Source of the DNA: Actinomycetota bacterium
GTDB lineage: Bacteria; Actinomycetota; Actinomycetes; S36-B12; UBA5976
Reading direction: 5' to 3'
Length of the DNA stretch: 20,186 nucleotides
Assembly: GCA_947447095.1 (NCBI GenBank)
Contig: CANFIL010000008.1
Coordinates: 1-20,186, forward strand
Position 1 is the stretch's first letter. Every line of letters begins with the position of its first letter. Below the pieces are notes generated by a model. The model was not told the origin of the DNA. It saw only the letters and a program-made list of their open reading frames with translations, and did no database searches. Shown here one piece after another: positions 8,270 to 16,355 of the stretch. The position numbers and the translations under genes were made by a program.

Positions 8270-9207
8270 ATAAACACGAACTTGCGCTAAATCTCATTGA
8301 CTCTGTCGGGATTTCTCGCGCAACAAGTCGGCATGATTTTTATGCGATGGGAACCCACTTCTATTTTGTGGCCGTGAACACGTCACCTGAAGTATTTGAA
8401 ACTCTTGAAATGCGCACTCGTGAACTCGAATCATGCTGGACAAGGTTTTCTTTAGACAGCGAGCTCATGCAACTCAATCTCAGCCGTGGTGCCAAGCGAA
8501 CCGTATCTTCGGATCTAACCATTCTTCTTACAGAAATGATTCGTGGCTACGAGTTGACCGAGGGCCGATTCAATCCGAGTGTGCTTCCAACATTGATGCG
8601 TCATGGGTTTGTGACTGATGATGATGTTCTTAATTCTTCAGTGATGAGAGAAGATACTTGTGTCGGTAGCCTCACTGACATCACCGTAAATCGAGAAGAG
8701 CACACGGCTCAGTTGCCTTTAGGAATGATGTTGGATGCCGGTGGAATTGGAAAAGGGTTAGCTGCAGATTTGTTGGCTGAACAAGCAATCGAGCTAGGCG
8801 CGGGGGGAATAGCTGTATTCGCTGGGGGTGAGGTCGCGGTTCGGGGTCAGGCACCTACCGGCGGTGGTTGGACTATTGGAGTACAGAATCCTTGGGACGC
8901 GAATGATGTTCTTGATGTTGTGGAATTGGCACGCGGCGGTATTGCGACCTCGAGTAGTGAAGCACGAACCATGAATGACTCGCACCACCTCATTGATCCA
9001 AAAACTAGTGAAAGTTTTCAAACGGATATCGTGCAGGCCACTGTGTTGTGTGATCGTGCAACGGATGCGGAAGTTTTAACAAAAGCCTGTTTTGCTCACA
9101 ATCACACTGCTGCACTCGCTATGGTCAAAGAAGCAGGTGCGCAAGCACTACTAGTAACTAATGATGGAGCTATTCACCGCAGTGATGGCTGGGAGGATTA
9201 CACCTAA
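8263..9207 (+). CDS. apbE: FAD:protein FMN transferase (ApbE family)
   Basis: ApbE enzymes use FAD to attach FMN covalently to a Thr or Ser of FMN-binding domains in envelope redox proteins. The product (314 residues from the GTG at 8263) has the family landmarks: YAMGTHF near the start, WTRFSLDSELMQLN (59-72), MLDAGGIGKGLAADL with Asp158 and Lys164, FAGGEVAVRG, GGWTIGVQNPW, GGIATSSSEAR, HHLIDPKTSES (241-251) and ATDAEVLTKA with Asp268 and Thr273 at the magnesium site. No signal peptide is evident, so it may act in the cytoplasm; actinobacterial members vary in this respect. The GTG overlaps the preceding gene by seven bases; an internal ATG at 8347 would fall too close to the conserved YAMGT. 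The stop shares a base with the next start, so it is tightly coupled to the reductase. Confidence 0.9.
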   Translation: MLNKHELALNLIDSVGISRATSRHDFYAMGTHFYFVAVNTSPEVFETLEMRTRELESCWTRFSLDSELMQLNLSRGAKRTVSSDLTILLTEMIRGYELTEGRFNPSVLPTLMRHGFVTDDDVLNSSVMREDTCVGSLTDITVNREEHTAQLPLGMMLDAGGIGKGLAADLLAEQAIELGAGGIAVFAGGEVAVRGQAPTGGGWTIGVQNPWDANDVLDVVELARGGIATSSSEARTMNDSHHLIDPKTSESFQTDIVQATVLCDRATDAEVLTKACFAHNHTAALAMVKEAGAQALLVTNDGAIHRSDGWEDYT

Positions 9208-10730
9208 TGTCGCCTGAGTTTTGGTGGTACGTCACCCGTGCGAGTGCCCTTATCGCATGGGTGCTTCTCGTCATAAGTGTGACGTGGGGAATTTTGCTGT
9301 CAACCCGCGTTCTCAAACCTAATGACAACCCGAGTTGGCTTCTCGATCTTCATCGCTGGCTTTCGGGTCTTGCCGTAACTTTCACGGCGCTTCATATGTT
9401 TTCTCTTTATATCGATTCGTATGCACCATTTAGTGCTGCTGATCTTTTCATTCCTTTTCACAGTACCTATGTCCAAGTTACAAGCCTCGGAAAGTGGCCA
9501 ATCGTTCTTGGCGTGCTCTGCGCGTATCTTTTGATCGCAGTGCAATCAACTTCGCTATTGATGAAAATCCTTCCTCGTCGATTTTGGAAAGCCATTCACT
9601 ACTTAAGCTATGCAGTCGTACTGATGGTGTCATTCCATGCAGGCTGGTCTGGAACTGATGTTCGGGCCTGGATGTATCGAGTGGTCGCAATTTTGCTCAT
9701 CATGCTTACAACTGCGGCACTCATTGTGCGAATTCTCTTTCCGAAATCTGCACGAACACTGTCAGCAACGGTTGAAAAGCGTCGACCAAATCAACTTTCT
9801 GAAGTGAAACGGTCAATGTATGTGCGAACAGTGACACATCCAGCGACAGGGATTAAGTCGCTCACTTTCGCAGATGCCCTGGTCAGTGAATTACCTACGT
9901 GGGTTCCTGGATCGCACATCACGCTGCATTTGCCAGATGGAATGAAACGACAGTATTCATTGTGTGGCGACCCTGCAGACCGATCTGGATATGAAATTGC
10001 GGTACTGCTATCGCAGCAATCGCGCGGTGGTAGCAAATTTGTGCATGAAGAATTGCATGAGGGATCAACGGTCGAAGTGTCAGGACCGCACAATCACTTC
10101 GAATTAGAACCCTCCAGTGAGTATGTATTCGTCGCGGGCGGAATCGGAATTACTCCGATCAAATCAATGATTGAGTCACTTCCAGCACGTCGCAATTGGC
10201 GTTTGCTGTATGCCGGTCGTTCACGTGAATCCATGGCATTTGCTGATGCACTCGAGCAGGCCTTTCCTGAGCGTGTGATCATTCATGCTGATGATGAAAA
10301 AGGTGCGCCACCAAATCTCGATGACTTCTTGGGTGGAACATCCTCTCCGGTTTATGTCTGCGGACCGGAACCTTTACTCAATGCCCTGATGGAGCGAGTG
10401 CCTGTTGGCAAGCTTCACTACGAACGCTTTTCGGCTGTTGCCCGCGATACTGAAGAGGGAATTGCGGAATACGAAGTGACAATGAGTCACAGTGGCAAAA
10501 CTTTCAGCGTGCAACAGCAGGATTCGCTGCTTGAAGCCATCACGAAAAATGGTGGAGGACTCATCTCGTCGTGTGGCGAAGGAGTGTGTGGCACGTGTGA
10601 AGTGCGCGTACTTGAGGGCAAGCCCTTACACCGCGACTCGGTAACCAGCGATGAAGACAAAGATGAAATTGGTGTGATGTATCCATGCGTCTCACGAAGT
10701 TCATCGGCCAAACTCGTACTTGATATCTAG
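9207..10730 (+). CDS. Ferric-reductase-like membrane oxidoreductase with FNR and 2Fe-2S domains
   Basis: The 507-residue protein combines three electron-transfer modules. Residues 1-180 form a ferric-reductase-like membrane domain of about six helices with two His pairs, His49/His63 and His131/His144, spaced as heme-b ligands. Residues 200-410 form a ferredoxin-NADP+-reductase-type domain with the flavin motif RQYS (248-251), the nucleotide motif AGGIGITP (310-317) and YVCGPEP (383-389). Residues 420-507 form a plant-type ferredoxin domain with Cys456, Cys461, Cys464 and Cys494. The likely path is NAD(P)H to FAD, 2Fe-2S and heme b, then across the membrane, but the direction is not fixed by sequence. 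A strong ribosome-binding site GGGAGGA sits nine bases before the ATG. Pairing with apbE argues for transfer to a flavinylated acceptor. The C-terminal ferredoxin resembles phthalate-dioxygenase-reductase types. Confidence 0.9.
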   Translation: MSPEFWWYVTRASALIAWVLLVISVTWGILLSTRVLKPNDNPSWLLDLHRWLSGLAVTFTALHMFSLYIDSYAPFSAADLFIPFHSTYVQVTSLGKWPIVLGVLCAYLLIAVQSTSLLMKILPRRFWKAIHYLSYAVVLMVSFHAGWSGTDVRAWMYRVVAILLIMLTTAALIVRILFPKSARTLSATVEKRRPNQLSEVKRSMYVRTVTHPATGIKSLTFADALVSELPTWVPGSHITLHLPDGMKRQYSLCGDPADRSGYEIAVLLSQQSRGGSKFVHEELHEGSTVEVSGPHNHFELEPSSEYVFVAGGIGITPIKSMIESLPARRNWRLLYAGRSRESMAFADALEQAFPERVIIHADDEKGAPPNLDDFLGGTSSPVYVCGPEPLLNALMERVPVGKLHYERFSAVARDTEEGIAEYEVTMSHSGKTFSVQQQDSLLEAITKNGGGLISSCGEGVCGTCEVRVLEGKPLHRDSVTSDEDKDEIGVMYPCVSRSSSAKLVLDI

Positions 10731-10739
10731 TCCGTCCAA

Positions 10740-10745
10740 TACGCT
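10740..10745 (+). promoter_or_regulatory. Candidate -10 element of a leaderless promoter
   Basis: TACGCT is followed by six bases and then the ATG at 10752. There is no Shine-Dalgarno-like sequence in the 21-base gap. The identical hexamer and spacing occur before copC, on the other strand. The amidohydrolase gene may therefore have its own promoter as well as read-through from the reductase gene. Confidence 0.45.
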
Positions 10746-10751
10746 TGTGGC

Positions 10752-11534
10752 ATGACACGAGTCGCATTAATTCAGGTAGACGTTTCTGATTCAGAAAGCC
10801 CAGAAGTTCGCGTAAAACGAGTTCTCGACCTCGTGCGTGATCAACAAGGCAAGTGCGATTTCGTTGTACTTCCTGAACTGTGGAATGTTGGCGCATTCAA
10901 CAACGATGCGTTGCGACCATATGCCGAGTCCCGCGATGGCGCTTTTGTGACTGCGCTGTGTGAGGTAGCACGCGAAACTGGCCTGTGGCTACATGGCGGC
11001 TCGTTTGTTGAACTTCATGATGGTGACAAACTGTCGAATACATCGATTTTGATTCGTCCAGATGGAACTGTTGCAACGTTCTATCGCAAGATTCATCTTT
11101 TCGGTTTTGATACCGGTGAAGCCATCATGCTTGATCGCGGCAATGACATCATCGTCGAAGACGATACTCCGGTCGGGCGCGCAGGTATCGCCACCTGTTA
11201 TGACTTGCGCTTCCCAGAGCTTTTCCGAGCACAATGCACAAATGGTGCCCAAAGTTTTGTTCTGTGCTCTGGTTGGCCGATTCCGCGTATCAATCATTGG
11301 CGTGTACTCATTCAAGCGCGAGCGATTGAAAATCAAGCATGGTTCATTGCGTGCAATGAAGTGGGACAGAACGGCGACTACACGCTCGGTGGGCATTCAA
11401 TGGTGGTGAGCCCTAAGGGCGACATCATTGTTGAGGCGGGTACCGAAGAAGAAATTATTTATGCTGACATCGATGTTGATCTCGCTGATCAATGGCGCAA
11501 GGATTTCCCGATCTTGCGAGACCGAGTTCTCTAA
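10752..11534 (+). CDS. Carbon-nitrogen hydrolase (nitrilase superfamily amidase)
   Basis: The 260-residue protein belongs to the nitrilase superfamily, whose members hydrolyse C-N bonds through a Glu-Lys-Cys triad. The triad is visible as Glu42 in VVLPELWNVG, Lys113 in YRKIHLFGFD and Cys149 in ATCYDLRFPELF. The length and the YRKIHLF / YDLRFPELFR pattern fit the omega-amidase and deaminated-glutathione-amidase branch better than nitrile hydrolases. The likely role is removal of an amide from a small 2-oxo acid amide or a repair-type substrate in the cytoplasm; the exact substrate cannot be assigned. It lies 21 bases after the reductase gene and ends six bases before the convergent copper gene, so a functional link to the redox module is uncertain. 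Confidence 0.88.
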   Translation: MTRVALIQVDVSDSESPEVRVKRVLDLVRDQQGKCDFVVLPELWNVGAFNNDALRPYAESRDGAFVTALCEVARETGLWLHGGSFVELHDGDKLSNTSILIRPDGTVATFYRKIHLFGFDTGEAIMLDRGNDIIVEDDTPVGRAGIATCYDLRFPELFRAQCTNGAQSFVLCSGWPIPRINHWRVLIQARAIENQAWFIACNEVGQNGDYTLGGHSMVVSPKGDIIVEAGTEEEIIYADIDVDLADQWRKDFPILRDRVL

Positions 11535-11540
11535 AACCTT

Positions 11541-13478
11541 TTAAGAATCCGCTTGATTCATTCGAGCGAGCCGCTCGTTGTAGGCGTTTAATTCTTGATC
11601 ACCGTCACGGTCGGCCTGGCGGTCACTGCGTGTAGCCACACGCTCTTCACTACGGGCCCACTGCACCGCCACAATAACCATCAACAGCAACGACGGAATT
11701 TCACCAATAGCCCAGGCAACCCCGCCACCGGCGTATGTGTCATCGAGTGGATTCTCAATCCAGGGCGGTCGCACGATTGAATACCATTCGTTTCCAATTG
11801 GCGTTGCGCTCTGCATGAGCGCGATGGCGAAGAAGGCGTGCAGCGAAATAGCTACAAGAACCAGCATGAGACGAACTAAATGAGGGACATTGCGTGGCGA
11901 CGGATCGAGCCCGATGACCACAAATGCAAAAAGAGTTCCCGAAAGCAAGAAGTGCACTTCCATGAATAAGTGTCCGACATGGCTGGCCATCAAAGTGCCA
12001 AATAGCGGAGTGAAATACATGCCGTACAAACCAAAAGTGAACACTGCCAACACGAAGAGTGGATGACTGACAAAGCTGCTGTAACGACTCTGTAGAAGTG
12101 AAAGAATCCATGACCGAGGATTGCGATGGGTATCGTCATGTTGCGCCGGCAATGCACGCAATGCCAAAGTGACTGGCATGCCTAGCACAATCAAGATTGG
12201 GGCAAGCATCGACAAAGTCATGTGAGCGACCATATGCGAAGCAAATGAAACCATCGAATACTTTGCAATTCCAGCACACGTTGCCCAAATGATTAATCCG
12301 ATGCCGGACATGAATGAAATCGTGCGAAGTGGCGACCAAGCAATGTTATTGCGACGTACCCGGCTGACACCGAGTGTGTACAGCGCTGCGGCAACGAGAG
12401 CACCGGTCAAAATGAGCCACTCTGGATGCCATCCAAAGACGACAGTTCGGAAAGTTGGCGCGGGAGGAAACGCAAAACCTAGTGTTTCTTCAGCAGCGCT
12501 CGGAAGGGTTGCAGCGAGTCGACTAAGCGGTGTCGAATGTAATGCGACACCAAGCCCAATGGCAATGCTTAAGAAAGTAATTTCGAAGGCACCGAATTTA
12601 GCGGCACTTTGACTCTGTGCGATTGCCCTACGAGCTTTAATTGCAAAATAACTGGCGATACCAAAAACGAATACTTTTAGAACAACAAGTTGCCCAAAGC
12701 CACTAGTCCACAAGTCAGATACTGAATCTAAGCGCGAGTATGTTGCAGCGATACCTGACACAACGAGGGCTGCAACGGACCAGGTAGCTAGAGCGGAGTA
12801 TCGCTGAATTATTTTGGCGTCACCATTTCTTACGTATTTAAGAACAGACCAAAATGCGCCTGTCCACAGCGACATCGAAACACCATGGATGACAGAAGAG
12901 GCAATTCCTAATGAATGATCGCCAACAGAAGCAGAGTGACTGTTTAAGAGTGGAGCAACGATTGCTCCGATAACTAAGGCGATTTGTAGTGCAACAGAAT
13001 TGAGGCTCGCTGTTATCAGGGCAACTATCGAAGCTGATACAGCCAAAAGGCTTGTGTACAGAAAACTACGTGACGGCGGGAGAGCCCATAAATAAGTACT
13101 TAAGGTTCCAGGCGAAAAAGTATCACTGATCGATAGCCCAAGAACAACTGCAAGCGTCACGATAGCGAGCAAGAAGCTAACTCCGGACCAGATGATGCAT
13201 AGTCGACTGACTTTGATAAGTTGCGCGCGTCCTTCAGGGCTTACGGTGTCTTTCGATTGAGGCTCGAGAAAACCGATTGTGACTAAAACGCCAAGTATTC
13301 GAATTCCGAAAAGCGTGTTTGCGAGCAAAAGAAATTGTTGCGTCCATGAAACAATTCGACCGGCATCAGGCAAGTTGCCAGATGGAGCATGCCATTGCCC
13401 ACCACCGAGCACTAGTCCCACAATCAGTGCGATAGAGGCAATGATTGCAACTAGTGATCGATGGATCAGTTGGATCAT
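11541..13478 (-). CDS. Fused CopD-CtaG copper/cytochrome c oxidase assembly membrane protein
   Basis: The 645-residue polytopic protein has a CopD-like N-terminal half (about residues 1-315, with helices around 100-180 and 190-280 and the motif IHGVSMSLWTGAFWSVLKY) and a Caa3_CtaG-type C-terminal half (about 345-605). The CtaG half shows HMVAHMTLSMLAPILIVLG (His415, His419), VTLALRALP, SHPLFVLAVFTFGLYGMYFT (His472), MEVHFLLSGTLFAF (His509) and IGLDPSP. CopD proteins move copper across the membrane, and CtaG-type proteins assist copper insertion into cytochrome c oxidase. The fusion is common in Actinobacteria. The C terminus is a charged cytoplasmic tail. The ATG overlaps the copC stop (ATGA), so the two are translated together. 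It converges with the amidohydrolase gene. Confidence 0.92.
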   Translation of the reverse strand: MIQLIHRSLVAIIASIALIVGLVLGGGQWHAPSGNLPDAGRIVSWTQQFLLLANTLFGIRILGVLVTIGFLEPQSKDTVSPEGRAQLIKVSRLCIIWSGVSFLLAIVTLAVVLGLSISDTFSPGTLSTYLWALPPSRSFLYTSLLAVSASIVALITASLNSVALQIALVIGAIVAPLLNSHSASVGDHSLGIASSVIHGVSMSLWTGAFWSVLKYVRNGDAKIIQRYSALATWSVAALVVSGIAATYSRLDSVSDLWTSGFGQLVVLKVFVFGIASYFAIKARRAIAQSQSAAKFGAFEITFLSIAIGLGVALHSTPLSRLAATLPSAAEETLGFAFPPAPTFRTVVFGWHPEWLILTGALVAAALYTLGVSRVRRNNIAWSPLRTISFMSGIGLIIWATCAGIAKYSMVSFASHMVAHMTLSMLAPILIVLGMPVTLALRALPAQHDDTHRNPRSWILSLLQSRYSSFVSHPLFVLAVFTFGLYGMYFTPLFGTLMASHVGHLFMEVHFLLSGTLFAFVVIGLDPSPRNVPHLVRLMLVLVAISLHAFFAIALMQSATPIGNEWYSIVRPPWIENPLDDTYAGGGVAWAIGEIPSLLLMVIVAVQWARSEERVATRSDRQADRDGDQELNAYNERLARMNQADS

Positions 13479-14068
13479 GACTTGTCAGATTTTTTACGGG
13501 TCATCGCCCACGCACCACCAACGAGGACACCGAGCCCAAGTCCGATGGGTAGCCACTTAATCTTGTTGTCAGTTTCGTCCTGTGTACCCGCAGCCAGCGG
13601 TGTCGCGATAACCATTGGATCATCAATCATCATCGGTGTTGCAGAGGCACCTGGCTGTGCGGAGTCTGTTGGCGCCGGTGTCTCAATTGGGGTACCGGAC
13701 GTGGCCGCTGCTGTGTAGGTGAATGACAAAGCACCATCTTCAACGTGGCCGTCATCAGACGCGACCCGCCAATTGACCGTGACGTCTCCCACGGCGATGT
13801 CGGCGGGCCAATCAATAAACAGAGTTGAGCCCTCAAGTTGAGTGTCGCCAACGGGAATGTCCGCTCCACTTGCATCGGACAGGGTAATTTTGCTGCCCTC
13901 GATGAGCGGGGGCTCACTAAAAAAGAGTTCAATTCGCTCAAGGGGAGCGTTAATGCTTGCGCCATCGGCAGGATTGGATTTCGTAAGTTCAGTATGGGCT
14001 TGAGCAGAAGTAGCACCCGTAAAAACAAGGGCAAGAGCCACTGAAATGCCCGAAATAAGTTTGCGCAT
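13475..14068 (-). CDS. copC: CopC-domain copper-binding protein, membrane-anchored
   Basis: CopC proteins bind copper outside the cytoplasmic membrane and pass it to CopD. The 197-residue precursor has a signal peptide ending in SAQA (residue 24), which makes His25 the N-terminal residue of the mature protein, as the Cu(II) site requires. The other ligands are in ASDDGHVEDG, with Asp105/Asp106 and His108. SNPADGASI and IELFFSEPP are family motifs. A Pro/Thr/Ser-rich linker (about 122-165) leads to a C-terminal membrane helix KWLPIGLGLGVLVGGAWAM and a short basic tail. This anchored form is usual for Gram-positive bacteria. The Met-rich Cu(I) site of some proteobacterial CopC proteins is not seen. 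It heads a two-gene operon with the CopD-CtaG gene, and the ATG is preceded at six bases by TACGCT. Confidence 0.93.
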   Translation of the reverse strand: MRKLISGISVALALVFTGATSAQAHTELTKSNPADGASINAPLERIELFFSEPPLIEGSKITLSDASGADIPVGDTQLEGSTLFIDWPADIAVGDVTVNWRVASDDGHVEDGALSFTYTAAATSGTPIETPAPTDSAQPGASATPMMIDDPMVIATPLAAGTQDETDNKIKWLPIGLGLGVLVGGAWAMTRKKSDKS

Positions 14069-14074
14069 GTCTTA

Positions 14075-14080
14075 AGCGTA
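14075..14080 (-). promoter_or_regulatory. Candidate -10 element of a leaderless copC promoter
   Basis: The reverse strand reads TACGCT, six bases, then the ATG at 14068. No Shine-Dalgarno sequence is seen in front of the ATG. The hexamer and spacing match those before the amidohydrolase at 10752. Confidence 0.45.
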
Positions 14081-14165
14081 GTACGTCCATCGGCAAGTTT
14101 TAGATCTCGAAAAGTGGTGAAATCTGGACTGTTAGGGTCGAAAACTATGTGGCCGTAGGCTGAGA

Positions 14166-14185
14166 GTGACTCATGGTTGAGTCAC
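14166..14185. promoter_or_regulatory. Perfect 8-bp inverted repeat upstream of the DAO-family gene
   Basis: GTGACTCA (14166-14173) and TGAGTCAC (14178-14185) are perfect inverted arms with a four-base spacer. The element ends five bases before the ribosome-binding site GTGAGG (14191-14196) of the next gene. It could be a repressor operator near the transcription start or an RNA hairpin that affects translation. No T-tract follows, so a terminator is unlikely. Confidence 0.55.
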
Positions 14186-14204
14186 GAGTTGTGAGGACAT
14201 GTAC

Positions 14205-15500
14205 ATGACTGGTTCGTATGACGCGATAGTCGTCGGCGCAGGTGTAATTGGATCAGCTGTGGCCTTTGAGTTGGCACGAAGTGGCAAGTCGGTTTGCGTT
14301 GTTGATAAGGCAGCGGGCCCTGGCCAAGGCTCGACGAGTTCATCAAGCGCAGTAATTCGCTTTAACTATTCGACGTTTGATGCGGTTGCGCTGTCGTGGG
14401 AAGCATTTCATGCGTGGCTCAATTGGCAGGACCACCTTGAGGCAACTTCGAACGAAGGTCTGGTTTCGGTCCACAACATTGGCGTAGCCATGATGAACGT
14501 ACCAGTTGTAAATGTTGAACGTACGTCAATGCTTTTTACGCAAGCAGGAATTGAACACCGAGTTCTTGACGCCGATGGGTTGCGCGAAGTAATTCCTGGA
14601 ATCGATACCGGAAAGTATTGGCCTCCAAAAAAGATTGACGATCCCCAATTTTGGGAAGACGCCAGTGAATCTATTTCGGCTATGTACACAACCCAAGGCG
14701 GTTATGTAAGTGACCCACTCCAAGCCGCGGTGAACTTAGCTGATGCCGCGAAAGCTAAAGGTGTCGATTTTCGATTTAAGTCGCGAGTGATTTCTATAAA
14801 CAAAGAGAACGCAAGAGTCGCAGGTGTGACGTTAGATGACGGGACAGTCATCAATGCCCCAGTCGTTGTAAACGTTGCAGGTCCTTGGTCTGGTCACATC
14901 AACGAAATGGCGGGAGCCGGGGCAGACTTTACGATTCAAGTGCGACCAATGCGCCAAGAAGTCCACCACGTCTCGGCGCCAAAATCACTGGTGAATCCTC
15001 CAATCATTGGAGATTTGGATACGGGCGTTTACATCCGTCCCGAAGGTGGCGGGTCACTGCTTGTCGGAGGCACCGAGCCAGAGTGTGACGTTTTTCAATG
15101 GGTAGACGACCCTGATCAAGCGAATATGACGCGAACCCAAGAACTTTTCGATGCGCAAGTCACTCGAGCAGCGCGTCGACTGCCGGATCTGCAAGTACCG
15201 GGAAGTGCAAGTGGCGTTGTTGGTGTTTATGACGTCGCTTCCGATTGGACTCCGATTTATGACAAGACAGATGTTTCCGGGTTCTACATAGCAATTGGAT
15301 CAAGCGGAAATCAATTTAAGAATGCTCCGACAGCTGGTCAATTAATGGCAGCTTTGATTGATGCTGTTGAATCCGGCGCGGACCATGATTCGCAACCAGT
15401 TCACTTTGTGGGCCCTAGGACAGGCTTAACCATCAACATCGGAACGTTTTCCCGAAAGCGAGCCAAGAACGAGGCATCGTCTGGCACTGTGATGGGTTAA
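14205..15500 (+). CDS. FAD-dependent oxidoreductase, DAO family
   Basis: The 431-residue protein belongs to the D-amino-acid-oxidase/sarcosine-oxidase-beta/glycine-oxidase superfamily, which oxidises amines or N-methyl amino acids with FAD. The dinucleotide motif is VVGAGVIGSAVAFELARSG (Gly11, Gly13, Gly16), followed by the acidic ribose-binding VVDK. STSSSSAVIRFNYS is the usual FAD-loop region, and VVNVAGPWS, YIRPEGGGSLLVGG and FYIAIGSSGNQFKNAPTAG are the later FAD/substrate motifs. I prefer the ATG at 14205 to the one at 14199 because GTGAGG at 14191-14196 is correctly spaced only for the former. The substrate cannot be named; a nearby ureohydrolase gene would fit amino-acid or guanidino-acid catabolism. 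The gene converges with and overlaps the GH16 gene by four bases. Confidence 0.88.
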   Translation: MTGSYDAIVVGAGVIGSAVAFELARSGKSVCVVDKAAGPGQGSTSSSSAVIRFNYSTFDAVALSWEAFHAWLNWQDHLEATSNEGLVSVHNIGVAMMNVPVVNVERTSMLFTQAGIEHRVLDADGLREVIPGIDTGKYWPPKKIDDPQFWEDASESISAMYTTQGGYVSDPLQAAVNLADAAKAKGVDFRFKSRVISINKENARVAGVTLDDGTVINAPVVVNVAGPWSGHINEMAGAGADFTIQVRPMRQEVHHVSAPKSLVNPPIIGDLDTGVYIRPEGGGSLLVGGTEPECDVFQWVDDPDQANMTRTQELFDAQVTRAARRLPDLQVPGSASGVVGVYDVASDWTPIYDKTDVSGFYIAIGSSGNQFKNAPTAGQLMAALIDAVESGADHDSQPVHFVGPRTGLTINIGTFSRKRAKNEASSGTVMG

Positions 15501-16294
15501 ACCTTGAGAGTGCGAACAGAGCCAACGCCATCTACTGAGTAATGGCGAATGTAATCGATTGCGTAACTCGCTGACTGCAATTCCGGATCGATTCCACCTG
15601 GCACAAACATGCCGCCCATGGCCAAATTGATGATGATGAAAAATTCGTCATCAAATACCCATGTGCTGTTGCGCGCTTCGGCATCGGCTGCAACTTTGCT
15701 GGCAATTAATTCACCATCGAAATACCACTCGATTCGACCTGGTGTCCATTCGATTGCATAGTCATGGAACTCATCACTCAACGTATTGCTATCCAGAACT
15801 ACGGGTCCGGCTAGACCGTCATCACCGAAATAGCCAGGTCCGTGCAGCGTGCAATGCAACTTATTCTTCTCATCGCCAATTTCAATAACATCAATTTCGC
15901 CGCAGTGTGGCCATTCGACATCTCCGAAGGAACTACCGAGCAACCACATTGCTGGCCACGTTCCTTGCCCCTTTGGCATTTTGATACGCGCTTCGATTCG
16001 TCCGTACTTGAACGCGTAATGATTCTTTGTGTGCATACGAGTGCTGAAGAATTCCAAATGTGAAAACTCTTGAAGAACTGGATCTTGTGCTGGAATTCTT
16101 GTCGCGCTGATAACAAGATTTCCCTTGCCGTCTGTCACTGCATTGTGGTCGGTGTAATACTCGAGTTCTTGATTGCCCCAGCCGTCGTATTTACTACCTA
16201 AGTCATAGGTCCATACTCGATCGGTATCTGGGAGTGTGCCACCTTGTTCGTTGAACTCTTGAGCCCACAACAGCACCAGTGATTTTTCAGACAT
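15497..16294 (-). CDS. Glycoside hydrolase family 16 (beta-glucanase type) without signal peptide
   Basis: GH16 enzymes cleave beta-1,3 or beta-1,4 glucans and related polysaccharides by a retaining mechanism. The 265-residue protein shows WAQEFNEQ near the start, GWGNQELEYYTD (39-50), YGRIEARIKMPKGQGTWPAMWLLG (key part RIEARIKMP), and the catalytic box CGEIDVIEI with nucleophile Glu133, Asp135 and acid/base Glu138. The extra residue in the box is the beta-bulge form seen in laminarinase-type members. LHCTLHGPGY and YAIEWTPGRIEWYFDG are further hallmarks. I start at the ATG at 16294, which has AAAGG nine bases upstream; an ATG at 16318 adds eight residues. Neither start provides a hydrophobic export signal, which is odd for a polysaccharide-degrading enzyme. 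It follows the ureohydrolase gene after 93 bases and may have its own promoter. Confidence 0.9.
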   Translation of the reverse strand: MSEKSLVLLWAQEFNEQGGTLPDTDRVWTYDLGSKYDGWGNQELEYYTDHNAVTDGKGNLVISATRIPAQDPVLQEFSHLEFFSTRMHTKNHYAFKYGRIEARIKMPKGQGTWPAMWLLGSSFGDVEWPHCGEIDVIEIGDEKNKLHCTLHGPGYFGDDGLAGPVVLDSNTLSDEFHDYAIEWTPGRIEWYFDGELIASKVAADAEARNSTWVFDDEFFIIINLAMGGMFVPGGIDPELQSASYAIDYIRHYSVDGVGSVRTLKV

Positions 16295-16355
16295 GAAGCA
16301 GAACCTTTCGTTTCGCACTTCTCACGTTAGTAGGAAATGCCGTGAAAGGCTCCCT

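Noticed and set aside
11533..11542. AAAACCTTTT between the convergent amidohydrolase and CopD-CtaG genes as a terminator
   Set aside because: The four-base arms with a two-base loop cannot form a stable hairpin; it is just the two stop-codon regions meeting.
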